Source: VXYL01 sp047518105
GTDB taxonomy: Bacteria; Pseudomonadota; Gammaproteobacteria; Pseudomonadales; Azotimanducaceae
Direction: 5' to 3'
NCBI GenBank assembly: GCA_047518105.1
Contig: JAKZRQ010000173.1
Span: 1-38,979, forward strand
Length of the DNA: 38,979 nt
Part shown: positions 18,584 to 26,525 of the stretch, in pieces
How positions within the stretch are numbered: the first letter of the stretch is position 1
Layout: the number at the start of each line of letters is the position of its first letter
The notes under the pieces: generated by a model
What the model was told of the DNA's origin: nothing
The model's database searches: none
What the model saw: only the letters and a program-made list of their open reading frames with translations
Position numbers and translations under genes: made by a program

Positions 18584-19009
18584 TCAGGCGAGTTCCACCT
18601 CAATCGCCCGGGGCGTGGCTTTCGCGCTCTTGCCGACGGCGATGGAAACCACCCCGTCCTTGGCCGTGGCGCGGATGGCTTCGGCGTCGGCGTCCTCCGG
18701 CAGCCGGAAGCTGCGGGTGAACTTGCCGTAGCGACGCTCGCTGCGGTGGACGCGGCCCGACTCGTCATCGTCGGCGAAGCGCCGTTCGCCGGAAACCTGC
18801 AAGACGCCGTCCTGAAAGGTGACGCTTACGTTCTTGGGGTCGATCGCCGGCAGCTCCAGATCAACGCGGTAGGCGTCGTCGGTTTCGCGGATGTCCACCA
18901 ACGGTTGCCAGCCGTGGGCGTTCTCGGCGAACGTGCCAGGGACCGGGAGCATGTAGCGGTCGAAGACCTGGTCGAGTTCCCGGTATGGGTTCCAACGCAC
19001 GATGTTCAT
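18584..19009 (-). CDS. Hsp20/alpha-crystallin family small heat-shock protein
   Basis: A 141-residue cytoplasmic holdase chaperone that binds unfolding proteins without ATP. The short N-terminal arm MNIVRWNPYRELDQVFDRYM is typical of class A bacterial sHSPs. The alpha-crystallin domain runs from about residue 36 to 130 and includes DLELPAIDPKNVSVTFQDGVLQVSGER, GKFTRSFRLPEDAD and AKDGVVSIAVGK. The C-terminal tail has AIEVEL, a variant of the I-x-I anchoring motif. AAGGAG before GTGAT gives a strong ribosome site for the ATG at 19009. A heat-shock-type promoter lies about 45 bp upstream. It sits downstream of ggt on the same strand but is separated by 183 bp. Confidence 0.95.
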   Translation of the reverse strand: MNIVRWNPYRELDQVFDRYMLPVPGTFAENAHGWQPLVDIRETDDAYRVDLELPAIDPKNVSVTFQDGVLQVSGERRFADDDESGRVHRSERRYGKFTRSFRLPEDADAEAIRATAKDGVVSIAVGKSAKATPRAIEVELA

Positions 19010-19054
19010 ATCACTCTCCTTATTTAGAGCGGTTGATCAAGTCGATGAACCCGA

Positions 19055-19082
19055 AGATGGGGCTTGGAATCCGAAATCAAAG
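19055..19082 (-). promoter_or_regulatory. Sigma32-like heat-shock promoter of hsp20
   Basis: On the minus strand, the -10 element CCCCATCT (19055-19062) matches the RpoH consensus CCCCATnT exactly. A -35-like CTTTGAT (19076-19082) lies 13 bp upstream; the consensus is CTTGAAA. The placement in front of a small heat-shock gene supports it. Confidence 0.6.
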
Positions 19083-19192
19083 GTCTTGAAATTCAAAGAC
19101 ATTCCCCCACTCGACCAAAAAAAGTTGGATTCTGTTCGCCGTGGCAGGCGCTCCGAGGGGGAACCGCGACCGCCCGGGTACCTCCTTGGGCG

Positions 19193-20881
19193 TCAAAAAC
19201 CCGCCGCTGCGCCCGCGTTGCGCGGATCCGACACGCCGACGAGTTCCTCGCCTAAGCGCATGACGGAGTTGGCGTCGCCCATGCTCGGCGTCTCCTGGAG
19301 GTCGACGTGGCCCATCGAGCCGAGCGCCGCGAGGGTCTCCGCCGACAGCGCGCCGGGCTCGTAGCGCACCCGGTTCGGCAGCCATTGGTGGTGAACGCGC
19401 GGCGCGGCCACCGCCGCCGCCAGATCCATGCCGTGCTCGATGACGTTGACCACGACTTGCAGCACCGTGGTGATGATGGTGCTACCTCCCGGAGAGCCGG
19501 TCACCAGCACCGGTTCTTTGTCCTTCAACACGATGGTCGGCGTCATCGAACTGAGCATGCGCTTGCCCGGCGCGATGGCGTTGGCCTCGCCGCCGATCAG
19601 GCCGAAGGAATTGGCGGTGTTCGGTTTGCTCGAGAAGTCGTCCATCTCGTTGTTGAGCAGGAAACCGGCACCGGTCACCACGATCTTCGAGCCGTAGCCG
19701 AGATTCAGCGTGGTGGTGTAGGCGACGGCGTTGCCAGCCGCGTCCATCACCGAGACATGGGTCGTCTCGGGACTCTCTTCCGGCCACCGGCCCGCGCCGA
19801 CTTCCTCGGACTTGTCCGCCGCAAGGCGGTCGAAATCGCCGAATCGTTGTCGGGCGTAGTCCTTGTCGGTGAGCATGGCCAGCGGAACGTCGTAGTGGTC
19901 CGTGTCGCCGAGATGTTCGGCGCGGTCCGCATAAGCGCGGCGTTCCGCCTCGATCATCAGGTGGACGGTCGCGGGTGCGCCGAAGCCGGAGGCAGCGACG
20001 TCGTAGGGTTCCAGCATGTTGAGCATCTGCACCAGGAGCGCGCCGCCGGACGATGGCGGTGGCATGGAGACGATTTCGAATCCGCGGTAGGTGCCGCGCA
20101 CGGGCTCACGCCAGACAGACCGGTAGTCCGCCAAGTCGTCCTGGCTGATCAAGCCACCGCCTTCGGTCATCTCTGCGACGACGAGTTCCGCCGTCCGCCC
20201 GGCGTAGAAACCGGCGCGTCCATGCTCGGCGATACGGCCTAGCGTCGCTGCGATGTCCGGTTGGCGGAACACGTCGCCGGCCTCGAGTGGGCTGCCGTCG
20301 GCCCGGGTAAACTTGGCGAGGCTCGCCGGATAGGGCGCGAATCCGTCCCGGTGGCTGGCGAACTGCCCGGCAAGGTCCGCAGGGAGCGCGAATCCATCTT
20401 TCGCCAAACGAAGCGCCGGGGCGATGACTTCGCGCCGGGACCGCGTGCCGTGGCGCGCGAGCACGTCGAGCAGGCCGTCCACGGTGCCGGGTACTCCCAC
20501 CGCGAGATGGGAAGCCGTGGACAGGTCCGCCACCACGTTGCCCTGGGTGTCCAGGAACATGTTCCGGTGCGCCAGGGCCGGGGCTCTTTCCCGATGGTCG
20601 TTGGCGACGACATCGCCGTTCGCGAGACGGATCACCATGAATCCGCCGCCGCCGAGGTTGCCTGCCGAGGGGTGGGTTACCGCCAAGGCGAACCCCACGG
20701 CCACTGCGGCATCCACCGCGTTCCCGCCTTGGCGCAGCACGTCTAGCCCCACTTCGGTTGCGAGCGGTGAGCGCGACGCCACGGCGCCGTTGTTGCCGTG
20801 CGCTTCCTGCGCCGACTGCACCGGGGGTGCCAGGAGGCAGCCAACGGCCAGCGCCAGGATCGAGGATTGGATCGTTCTCAC
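19193..20881 (-). CDS. ggt: Gamma-glutamyltransferase (glutathione hydrolase)
   Basis: A 562-residue periplasmic N-terminal nucleophile hydrolase that removes or transfers the gamma-glutamyl group of glutathione and related peptides. It is made as a precursor that self-cleaves before Thr373 in ETTHVSV, giving large and small subunits. The GTG start at 20881 opens a signal peptide (VRTIQSSILALAVGCLLAPPVQSA). Large-subunit motifs include NAVDAAVAVGFALAVTHPSAGNLGGGG and RERAP. Small-subunit motifs include GSPGGSTIITTVLQVVVNVIEHG and the end GVSDPRNAGAAAGF. The length is normal. It diverges from the charged lipoprotein gene. Context does not assign it to a pathway beyond glutathione or peptide salvage. 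Confidence 0.95.
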   Translation of the reverse strand: MRTIQSSILALAVGCLLAPPVQSAQEAHGNNGAVASRSPLATEVGLDVLRQGGNAVDAAVAVGFALAVTHPSAGNLGGGGFMVIRLANGDVVANDHRERAPALAHRNMFLDTQGNVVADLSTASHLAVGVPGTVDGLLDVLARHGTRSRREVIAPALRLAKDGFALPADLAGQFASHRDGFAPYPASLAKFTRADGSPLEAGDVFRQPDIAATLGRIAEHGRAGFYAGRTAELVVAEMTEGGGLISQDDLADYRSVWREPVRGTYRGFEIVSMPPPSSGGALLVQMLNMLEPYDVAASGFGAPATVHLMIEAERRAYADRAEHLGDTDHYDVPLAMLTDKDYARQRFGDFDRLAADKSEEVGAGRWPEESPETTHVSVMDAAGNAVAYTTTLNLGYGSKIVVTGAGFLLNNEMDDFSSKPNTANSFGLIGGEANAIAPGKRMLSSMTPTIVLKDKEPVLVTGSPGGSTIITTVLQVVVNVIEHGMDLAAAVAAPRVHHQWLPNRVRYEPGALSAETLAALGSMGHVDLQETPSMGDANSVMRLGEELVGVSDPRNAGAAAGF

Positions 20882-21038
20882 ACTACACCGAACCGGTTTC
20901 TGCCAAAGGGTGACCTTAGCCCCACGATTCCGAGGCTTCAATCCCGGAAGAGGACGGGAGAGGCCGGGCACCGTGTTCAGCTTCCGTTCACGTGCACCTT
21001 CCTAAGCTGCCAGGCACGAGACATTGGAGGCGTCGGAA

Positions 21039-23273
21039 ATGGAACATGTGATCTGGGCAAACGCCGCGATAGTCGCCTTGTTGTGGTTGACTGGATGCGC
21101 CGGCTACGAGAACGATCCGGAGGCCGAGCAGGCAACCGAGGCCAAGCCGGCCGCAGAGTCTGGGACCGAGTCCGAGTCCGGGACCGAGTCCGAGTCCGGG
21201 GCCGAGGCCGAATCTAGGGTCGAGGCCGAGTCTGGGGCCGAGGCCGAATCTAGGGTCGAGGCCGAGCCGGAGGACGATCCGTACCTGATCAGCGTCGAAA
21301 TACCCGTCGACGACCTGCGCATCGCGAACGGGGAAGACCTGGCGGTGAACGAACTGCTCGGCGAACGCACGGGGTTCGACGCAGCCGACTTCCACTTGCG
21401 CGAAGTCGTGCTGATCGCGCGGTCGAGCAACGGCGGCAGCGCCGAATTGATCGTGGACGAATGGGGGTCCGGCGAAATCGGCATCCCGGAGAGCCTCGAC
21501 GAGGACTGGTACGAGGTGCGCATACCCGCCCCTTCGGAAGACCCCGAAGCGGGCGTTGCCTGGGTGGTCGATTTCACCGGTACCGTGGATCTCAATCTGC
21601 TCGTTGCCATCCTGGAACCGCGCCCGGGACTTGTTTCCATGGCAACGGCGACGGTTCAGAAGGTCGCGGTGGGTGAACCGGAGCCAGCCCCGGAGGCGGC
21701 GGTGGGCGATGCCGAGCCGGTGCGCGCGAACGGGGTCTTCGAAGGGGAGATCGTGACGTCCGTCGAGGTGGTCGACGCGACAACCGCTGCCGATTACCCG
21801 GTCCAAGTGTCGACCGTTGACAATGTCGTTGAGAATGTGGAGATCTTCGAACGTCCCATCTACGAGACCCGGACCGTCTATCGGGTGGTGGACCGTCCTC
21901 GAATCGTCAGGACCTACCACACGTCGTGGATCTACGATCCGGCGCGATACTACGTCTTCCGCGATTACGGGGGCTGGACCTACCGCTACTTCGCGGGCAC
22001 CTGGGACTGGCGCTGCTACGATCTCGGCTTTCGCCATCCGCGTCGCCACCAACGCTCGCAACGGCATAATTCGCGCGACTCGCGCGACCACCGGTCACAC
22101 CGCGACGACCGGCATCGGGGAGACCGCGACCGGCGGGACGATCGGGGCGAACGGCGAGACCGGCATCGGGGGGACCGCGACCGGCGGGACGATCGGGGCG
22201 AACGGCGAGACCGGCATCGATCAGGAACGACGCGGGTGCGTCGGGTGGATCCAACGCATCTTCGCCAGCGTGTAGCCAGTCGCCGAAACGTCGAACTTCG
22301 CCACCGCAACCATCAAAACGGGTCGGAACGGGGGCTGCCCCGGAACCCTCGGCTGCGGGCGTTGCACGAGCAGGCGCGGAGCACCCGTGAACGAACGCAG
22401 GCGAACAGGGCCCCGTCGGTACGACGAGAAGGGGACGAGCAGCGCGTGAATCCCTTCAAGGGCCAAACCCGGACAGACGCGATAACGTTCCGTCGCGAAG
22501 CGGCGCCGCGCACGCCGGCGAGGACGACTCCGACTCCGACGGTTGCCCCGTCCCGACACAACAGCGAGACCCGGCGGACTGCCCGACCGAGCCACACGGT
22601 CGATCCCCGCGGGATCATCGAGCCCGGTCGCCCTGCCGAGGCCCGTCGCCGTGCCGAGCCCCGGGCCGAACCCCGGCAAGGCAATGCGGTCACCCGGTCG
22701 GTGACGCCACCGTCCGCGCCCACGCGGGCGACCGGAGAACGGTGGTCCCAGGAGGTCCGTCCGAATGCTCGCGCTCGTCCATTCGAGCGTGAAGCGCAAC
22801 GCCGATCGTCCACGGTAACCTCGCCGCGCCAGGCAGTGGAACCCCGCCGCGCGCCTGCCGTATCCAGCAGGCAGGCCCGGCCCGAGGATCGCGGTGGGAA
22901 TGCCCGGACGCGCGTGTTCAACCGACAAGCCGAACCGCGAATACCGGCGCCGGTCAACTCCGCGCGCAGCCAAGACCGGCCCCCGGCGCAAGGCCGGGCC
23001 CCAGTGCAAAGCCGGGCTGCGGCCCAAGGCCGGGCTCCGGCCCAGGCCCGGGCCCGGTCGGTTGAGCCGGTTCGTTCGGCGCCCCCTCGGCAGGCGCCCC
23101 CTCGGCAGGTGTCCCCCAGGCCCTCCCGATCGCAGCCCAGCCCGTCGACCGAGCGCAAGCCGAGCAGCAATTCGGCGAGCCCGCGACCATCGACCCCGGC
23201 GATCAAGGACGCTCCGCCGAGTGAGCGCAAGTCCAGGAATCCCCGCACGCGAGGGATGGAGGAAGAGCGTTAG
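21039..23273 (+). CDS. Large charge-segregated lipoprotein with Arg/Asp repeats
   Basis: A 744-residue protein not assignable to a named family. GGAGG eight bases before the ATG at 21039 fixes the start. A signal ends in a lipobox LLWLTGC, so it should be lipid-anchored. Next come an acidic low-complexity stretch of GTESES and GAEAESRVEAES repeats (about residues 25-75), a likely folded domain (about 80-230), and an aromatic segment (YHTSWIYDPARYYVFRDYGG). From about residue 330 to the end the chain is very rich in Arg, Pro, Ser and Gln. It includes a 17-residue Arg/Asp/His repeat and RAPAQGR-like repeats, and it contains few hydrophobic residues. The charge flips from acidic to strongly basic, and the C-terminal 400 residues should be disordered. 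Binding to an anionic polymer is possible but unproven. Confidence 0.7.
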   Translation: MEHVIWANAAIVALLWLTGCAGYENDPEAEQATEAKPAAESGTESESGTESESGAEAESRVEAESGAEAESRVEAEPEDDPYLISVEIPVDDLRIANGEDLAVNELLGERTGFDAADFHLREVVLIARSSNGGSAELIVDEWGSGEIGIPESLDEDWYEVRIPAPSEDPEAGVAWVVDFTGTVDLNLLVAILEPRPGLVSMATATVQKVAVGEPEPAPEAAVGDAEPVRANGVFEGEIVTSVEVVDATTAADYPVQVSTVDNVVENVEIFERPIYETRTVYRVVDRPRIVRTYHTSWIYDPARYYVFRDYGGWTYRYFAGTWDWRCYDLGFRHPRRHQRSQRHNSRDSRDHRSHRDDRHRGDRDRRDDRGERRDRHRGDRDRRDDRGERRDRHRSGTTRVRRVDPTHLRQRVASRRNVELRHRNHQNGSERGLPRNPRLRALHEQARSTRERTQANRAPSVRREGDEQRVNPFKGQTRTDAITFRREAAPRTPARTTPTPTVAPSRHNSETRRTARPSHTVDPRGIIEPGRPAEARRRAEPRAEPRQGNAVTRSVTPPSAPTRATGERWSQEVRPNARARPFEREAQRRSSTVTSPRQAVEPRRAPAVSSRQARPEDRGGNARTRVFNRQAEPRIPAPVNSARSQDRPPAQGRAPVQSRAAAQGRAPAQARARSVEPVRSAPPRQAPPRQVSPRPSRSQPSPSTERKPSSNSASPRPSTPAIKDAPPSERKSRNPRTRGMEEER
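22107..22219 (+). repeat. 51-bp in-frame tandem repeat encoding RD-rich units
   Basis: A 51-bp unit beginning GACCGGCATCGGGG occurs at 22107 and 22158, with a partial third copy at 22209. Each encodes a 17-residue unit of the form DRHRGDRDRRDDRGERR. The copies are almost identical at DNA level, implying recent expansion by slippage or unequal exchange. Confidence 0.9.
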
Positions 23274-23295
23274 AAACGCAGTTCGCGCGCGGGGA

Positions 23296-24567
23296 TCAGA
23301 AGAAGTAGACGAAGCGGAGATATCCGCGCGTGCCACCGCCGACGGTGAGATTCTCGCCAATGGACAACGGCCCGAACTCGTCGCCGTCCCCGCCCAAGGG
23401 TGCGATCAAGCCGAACTGCAGCCGGGAAGCGTCGCTCGGATCGTAGCCGAGCGACGCCTGCGCGACCATCGAGCCGTCGTGGACATTGGCGATCAGGCTG
23501 ACGCTCTGGTTCACGAGGACGTGCCACTGGAACTGCACCCCGGCAGCAAGATAGTCGCGCATTAGATTGAACGACTCGCCGCGGCGGAGCCGCTCGGTCA
23601 GTGACGACGGCAACGCATCGAGGTCGTCGGGGAGGCGGTCCACGCCGAAGCCGTTGTGGAAGTACTCCCCGAACGCGTGCACGGATGTTCCGGCGGCAGG
23701 GAAGCTCACGTCCACATTCAAGACGCCGGAGATGGTCCAGCCGGCATCGTCTTCGATGCCCACGAGATCCGATCGAACCAGGGCGCCGCCCACCGGAACG
23801 CGCAAGCCGACACCAAGCGCCGCGCCATCGTAGTGCCGGGCAGCCATGAGTTCGAATTCGCTGTCGCGGAAGTACCCTTTGAACTTGACGGCGACGCTGG
23901 ATGCGTCGGGGTCGGCATCGCCGTCTTCCGTCCGGCGGCCAACGGCGAGGAACTGCAAATCGGAGCCGTCGTCGAACAAGCGCTCGACCAGGATCAGATC
24001 GTCGCCGGCCTTGTAGTCCTGGTCCGCCGTGGTGGGCGCGAAGGGGTTGAACAGATCCATCGGGTGGAACACCAAGCCGCCGCCCCAGCTTACCGCCTGG
24101 CGTCCCACGGCAACGCCCCACCGGCTGCTGCGGTATTCCAGCGCGAAGCGGTCCAGGCGGTGCAGCAGGCGGTGGCGGCCGCCGTCATCCACTTCCCAGG
24201 TGAGATCCAAGAGCCGCCGTTCGTCGCCGGTGGGCGTTTGGTCGAAAATCGGACCGGAGTCGTCCGAGGCGTCGAGCGAATCGCCGACGAACCAGATCGC
24301 CGAGTGGTCGATCACCGCCTTCAACGGTCCGATGTCGCGTCGCCACAGCAAGCGCAGGTCGAGGCTGTGATCGACGGGGGTCGCATCGCCCGTCGCGTCG
24401 CGTTGGGCATCGCTCTCGGGCAACCACTGGGCCGTCGAGAACCACTTGATGCGGGCATCGAATTCAAAGCCGCCGCCTCCTCCACTTGCACAGGCGCCCT
24501 CGCCAACGGCGGCACTCGCTCCGATTGCGGCAACAGCGAGCAGTGCGGAGGCGGCGAGTTTGTCCAT
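23296..24567 (-). CDS. Outer-membrane beta-barrel protein of the ABC/LolA-like operon
   Basis: A 423-residue predicted barrel. From the ATG at 24567 it has a signal peptide (MDKLAASALLAVAAIGASAAVG). The rest shows alternating amphipathic strands and ends in a terminal Phe (RFVYFF), the usual signal for insertion by the Bam complex. GRQAVSWGGGLVFHPMDLFNPFAP is a striking conserved-looking segment, but I cannot name the family with confidence. It is the last gene of the operon. A TTG at 24606 overlaps the ABC ATPase stop as TTGA and is an alternative coupled start, which would put 13 polar residues before the signal. It probably provides the outer-membrane end of the export route. Confidence 0.75.
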   Translation of the reverse strand: MDKLAASALLAVAAIGASAAVGEGACASGGGGGFEFDARIKWFSTAQWLPESDAQRDATGDATPVDHSLDLRLLWRRDIGPLKAVIDHSAIWFVGDSLDASDDSGPIFDQTPTGDERRLLDLTWEVDDGGRHRLLHRLDRFALEYRSSRWGVAVGRQAVSWGGGLVFHPMDLFNPFAPTTADQDYKAGDDLILVERLFDDGSDLQFLAVGRRTEDGDADPDASSVAVKFKGYFRDSEFELMAARHYDGAALGVGLRVPVGGALVRSDLVGIEDDAGWTISGVLNVDVSFPAAGTSVHAFGEYFHNGFGVDRLPDDLDALPSSLTERLRRGESFNLMRDYLAAGVQFQWHVLVNQSVSLIANVHDGSMVAQASLGYDPSDASRLQFGLIAPLGGDGDEFGPLSIGENLTVGGGTRGYLRFVYFF

Positions 24568-24602
24568 GGCGATGCTGCTTCGTTCGACGCCTTCGACGCC
24601 GG

Positions 24603-25289
24603 TCAAGGGCCGCCTTGGACGACGCTACCGTCGCGCAGGTTCACCTGGCGGGTGGTATAGCTCATGACCATCGGATCGTGGGTGGCGGTCAGAATGGTCA
24701 CGCCCCGGTCCCGGTTGAGGCTACGGAGCAGGTCGAGGAGTTCTCGGGTCGTCGACGTGTCGAGGTTCGCGCTCGGTTCGTCCGCGAGCAGCAGCACCGG
24801 GTCGGTGACGATGGCCCGGGCGATGGCGACGCGCTGCTGTTGGCCACCGGACACTTCTCCCGGGCGGCGGTCCGCCAGGTCGGCCAGCCCTAGGGACTCC
24901 AGGGCGTCCAGCGCACGTTGCCGGCGCTCGGTTCGGCCGACACCTTGCAGTTGCAGAATGAACTCCACGTTCTCCAAAGCGGTAAGCACCGGGATGAGGT
25001 TGTAGGCCTGGAAGACGAACCCGATCTTGTGCAGGCGAAGGTCCGACAGCGCCGCAGCGGGTAGCTTGGTCACCTCCACGCCGTCCACAGCGACCGTGCC
25101 CGCGGTGGGCTGGTCGAGCCCGCCGATGACGTGCAGGAGCGTCGATTTTCCCGAACCGGACGGGCCGGCGAGGCTCACCCATTCGCCCGGCTCCAGGTCG
25201 AAATCCACGCCGCGCAGGGCGTGTACCGGCACCGCGTCGTCCGCATAGGTCCGGCTGACACTCCGGCATTCCACTACTCGATTCGCCAC
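24603..25289 (-). CDS. ABC transporter ATP-binding protein (LolD/MacB type)
   Basis: A 228-residue ATPase of the MacB/LolD/FtsE class that powers FtsX-type permeases. Walker A is GPSGSGKST (residues 42-50), the Q-loop lies in FVFQAYNLIP, the signature is VSGGQ (146-150), and Walker B is VLLLADEPSANLD. The GTG start at 25289 lies six bases after the stop of the upstream permease. Two different permease genes precede it, so the transporter may be a heterodimer of two FtsX-type subunits on an ATPase dimer, as in LolCDE. A dedicated LolD is possible but less likely, because the operon also holds a LolA-like protein, a barrel and a TetR regulator. Confidence 0.93.
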   Translation of the reverse strand: MANRVVECRSVSRTYADDAVPVHALRGVDFDLEPGEWVSLAGPSGSGKSTLLHVIGGLDQPTAGTVAVDGVEVTKLPAAALSDLRLHKIGFVFQAYNLIPVLTALENVEFILQLQGVGRTERRQRALDALESLGLADLADRRPGEVSGGQQQRVAIARAIVTDPVLLLADEPSANLDTSTTRELLDLLRSLNRDRGVTILTATHDPMVMSYTTRQVNLRDGSVVQGGP

Positions 25290-25295
25290 CGTGCG

Positions 25296-26525
25296 TTAAC
25301 GCCGAAGCGCCTCCAAGGGTTTGATCTTCACCGCCCGTCGTGCGGGATAGAAACTGGCCAAGAGCCCAAGCCCGAGGCTCATGGCGACGACGAGGACCAC
25401 GTCCCCGGCGTCCACGACCGGCGTGAAGATCGGTCGCATGCCGAATGACGCAAGACTGTCGTCGAAGGCGGTCAGGTCGATGCCGTCGGCGAAGAACGTA
25501 TACACGCAGGCCGCAATCGCCAAACCTCCGGCGACGCCCACGGTCATGATCAGGCTCGACTCGATGACGACCTGCGACACCACCGCGTGCGGTCGCATGC
25601 CGAGCGCCCGCAGCATGCCGAGTTCCCGGACGCGCTCCATGACTGCGGTGACCAGCGTGTTCACCAAGCCGAACACGAGCGCGCCCATGATGATCAGGAA
25701 GTAGATGAAGATGGACACATCGGCGAATTCCACCATGGTCGCTGCCTGGGGTTCGAGTTGCCGCCAGCTCATGACGTCGAGGTCGCGGAAGACGCCCGCA
25801 AGTCGGGCGATGGTCTCGGGCTCGTCCCGTTCGTCGTTGAGGCGCACGGAGATCTCGGTGACCGCGCGTGTCCCCAGCATCTGCTGCAGCGCGGCGAGGC
25901 CCGTGAACACGAACGCCTTCTCAAGTCCCTCGATCTCGGCCCGGTAGATGCCGGCGATCCGGAACCCCGCTTCCCGGGTGCGGCCGTCGGCGCCTTGGGT
26001 GACCAGCACCAGGCGACGCCCGGCGGCCGTGCCGAGCGTTTCCGCGAGAAGCGCCCCGATGACGATGCGCGAGTCCTCGGGCCCGGAGAGCTGCTCGCCG
26101 TCCATCTCGGCGTTGCCGAGGAAGGAGATGGATTCCCGGGCCGGATCGATGCCGACGAGCTGAATGCCCCGCGTCTCGCGTTCGCTCATGACGACCGCGG
26201 GCACCCGGACGCGGCTGGCCCAACCCTGTACGGTCTCTGGCCTCAGTGCGCGATCCCAGTCTTCCACGACTTCGAAGCCCCGCTCGATCGCAGGATCGTT
26301 CAGGTAGCCGGGCTCCAGAACCTTGACATGGCCGGTGAGATTGTCGATGGCCGTATTCATCAGGTCCTGCTGCATGCCGCGCAGCAGCGTGTTCAGCAGG
26401 ACGACCCCGGCGACGGCGACGGCAATCGCCGACAGCAGGATGGCGTTGCGCCGACGGTGACGCAAGATGTTGCGCCAGGAGAGCTGCAGCAGCAGCCTGA
26501 ACGGCACGCCGCCCGACCGGGTCAT
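25296..26525 (-). CDS. FtsX-like ABC permease (second)
   Basis: A 409-residue permease. It has one N-terminal transmembrane helix (NAILLSAIAVAVAGVVLLNTLL), a periplasmic domain of about 220 residues, and three C-terminal helices. The FtsX-domain hallmark ERVRELGMLRALGM lies between helices 2 and 3, and the protein ends YPARRAVKIKPLEALRR. This is the MacB/LolC/LolE topology, suited to moving substrates from the outer leaflet rather than across the membrane. Its ATG overlaps the stop of the first permease as ATGA, so the two are coupled. The substrate is unknown; a lipid or lipoprotein is plausible. Confidence 0.9.
   Translation of the reverse strand: MTRSGGVPFRLLLQLSWRNILRHRRRNAILLSAIAVAVAGVVLLNTLLRGMQQDLMNTAIDNLTGHVKVLEPGYLNDPAIERGFEVVEDWDRALRPETVQGWASRVRVPAVVMSERETRGIQLVGIDPARESISFLGNAEMDGEQLSGPEDSRIVIGALLAETLGTAAGRRLVLVTQGADGRTREAGFRIAGIYRAEIEGLEKAFVFTGLAALQQMLGTRAVTEISVRLNDERDEPETIARLAGVFRDLDVMSWRQLEPQAATMVEFADVSIFIYFLIIMGALVFGLVNTLVTAVMERVRELGMLRALGMRPHAVVSQVVIESSLIMTVGVAGGLAIAACVYTFFADGIDLTAFDDSLASFGMRPIFTPVVDAGDVVLVVAMSLGLGLLASFYPARRAVKIKPLEALRR

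Noticed and set aside
22221..23360. 379-codon minus-strand frame opposite the Arg-rich lipoprotein tail
   Set aside because: I weighed whether this, rather than the Arg-rich frame, was the real gene. The plus-strand frame has a Shine-Dalgarno, a lipobox and a continuous 744-residue reading frame, so the minus-strand frame was rejected, with some residual doubt.
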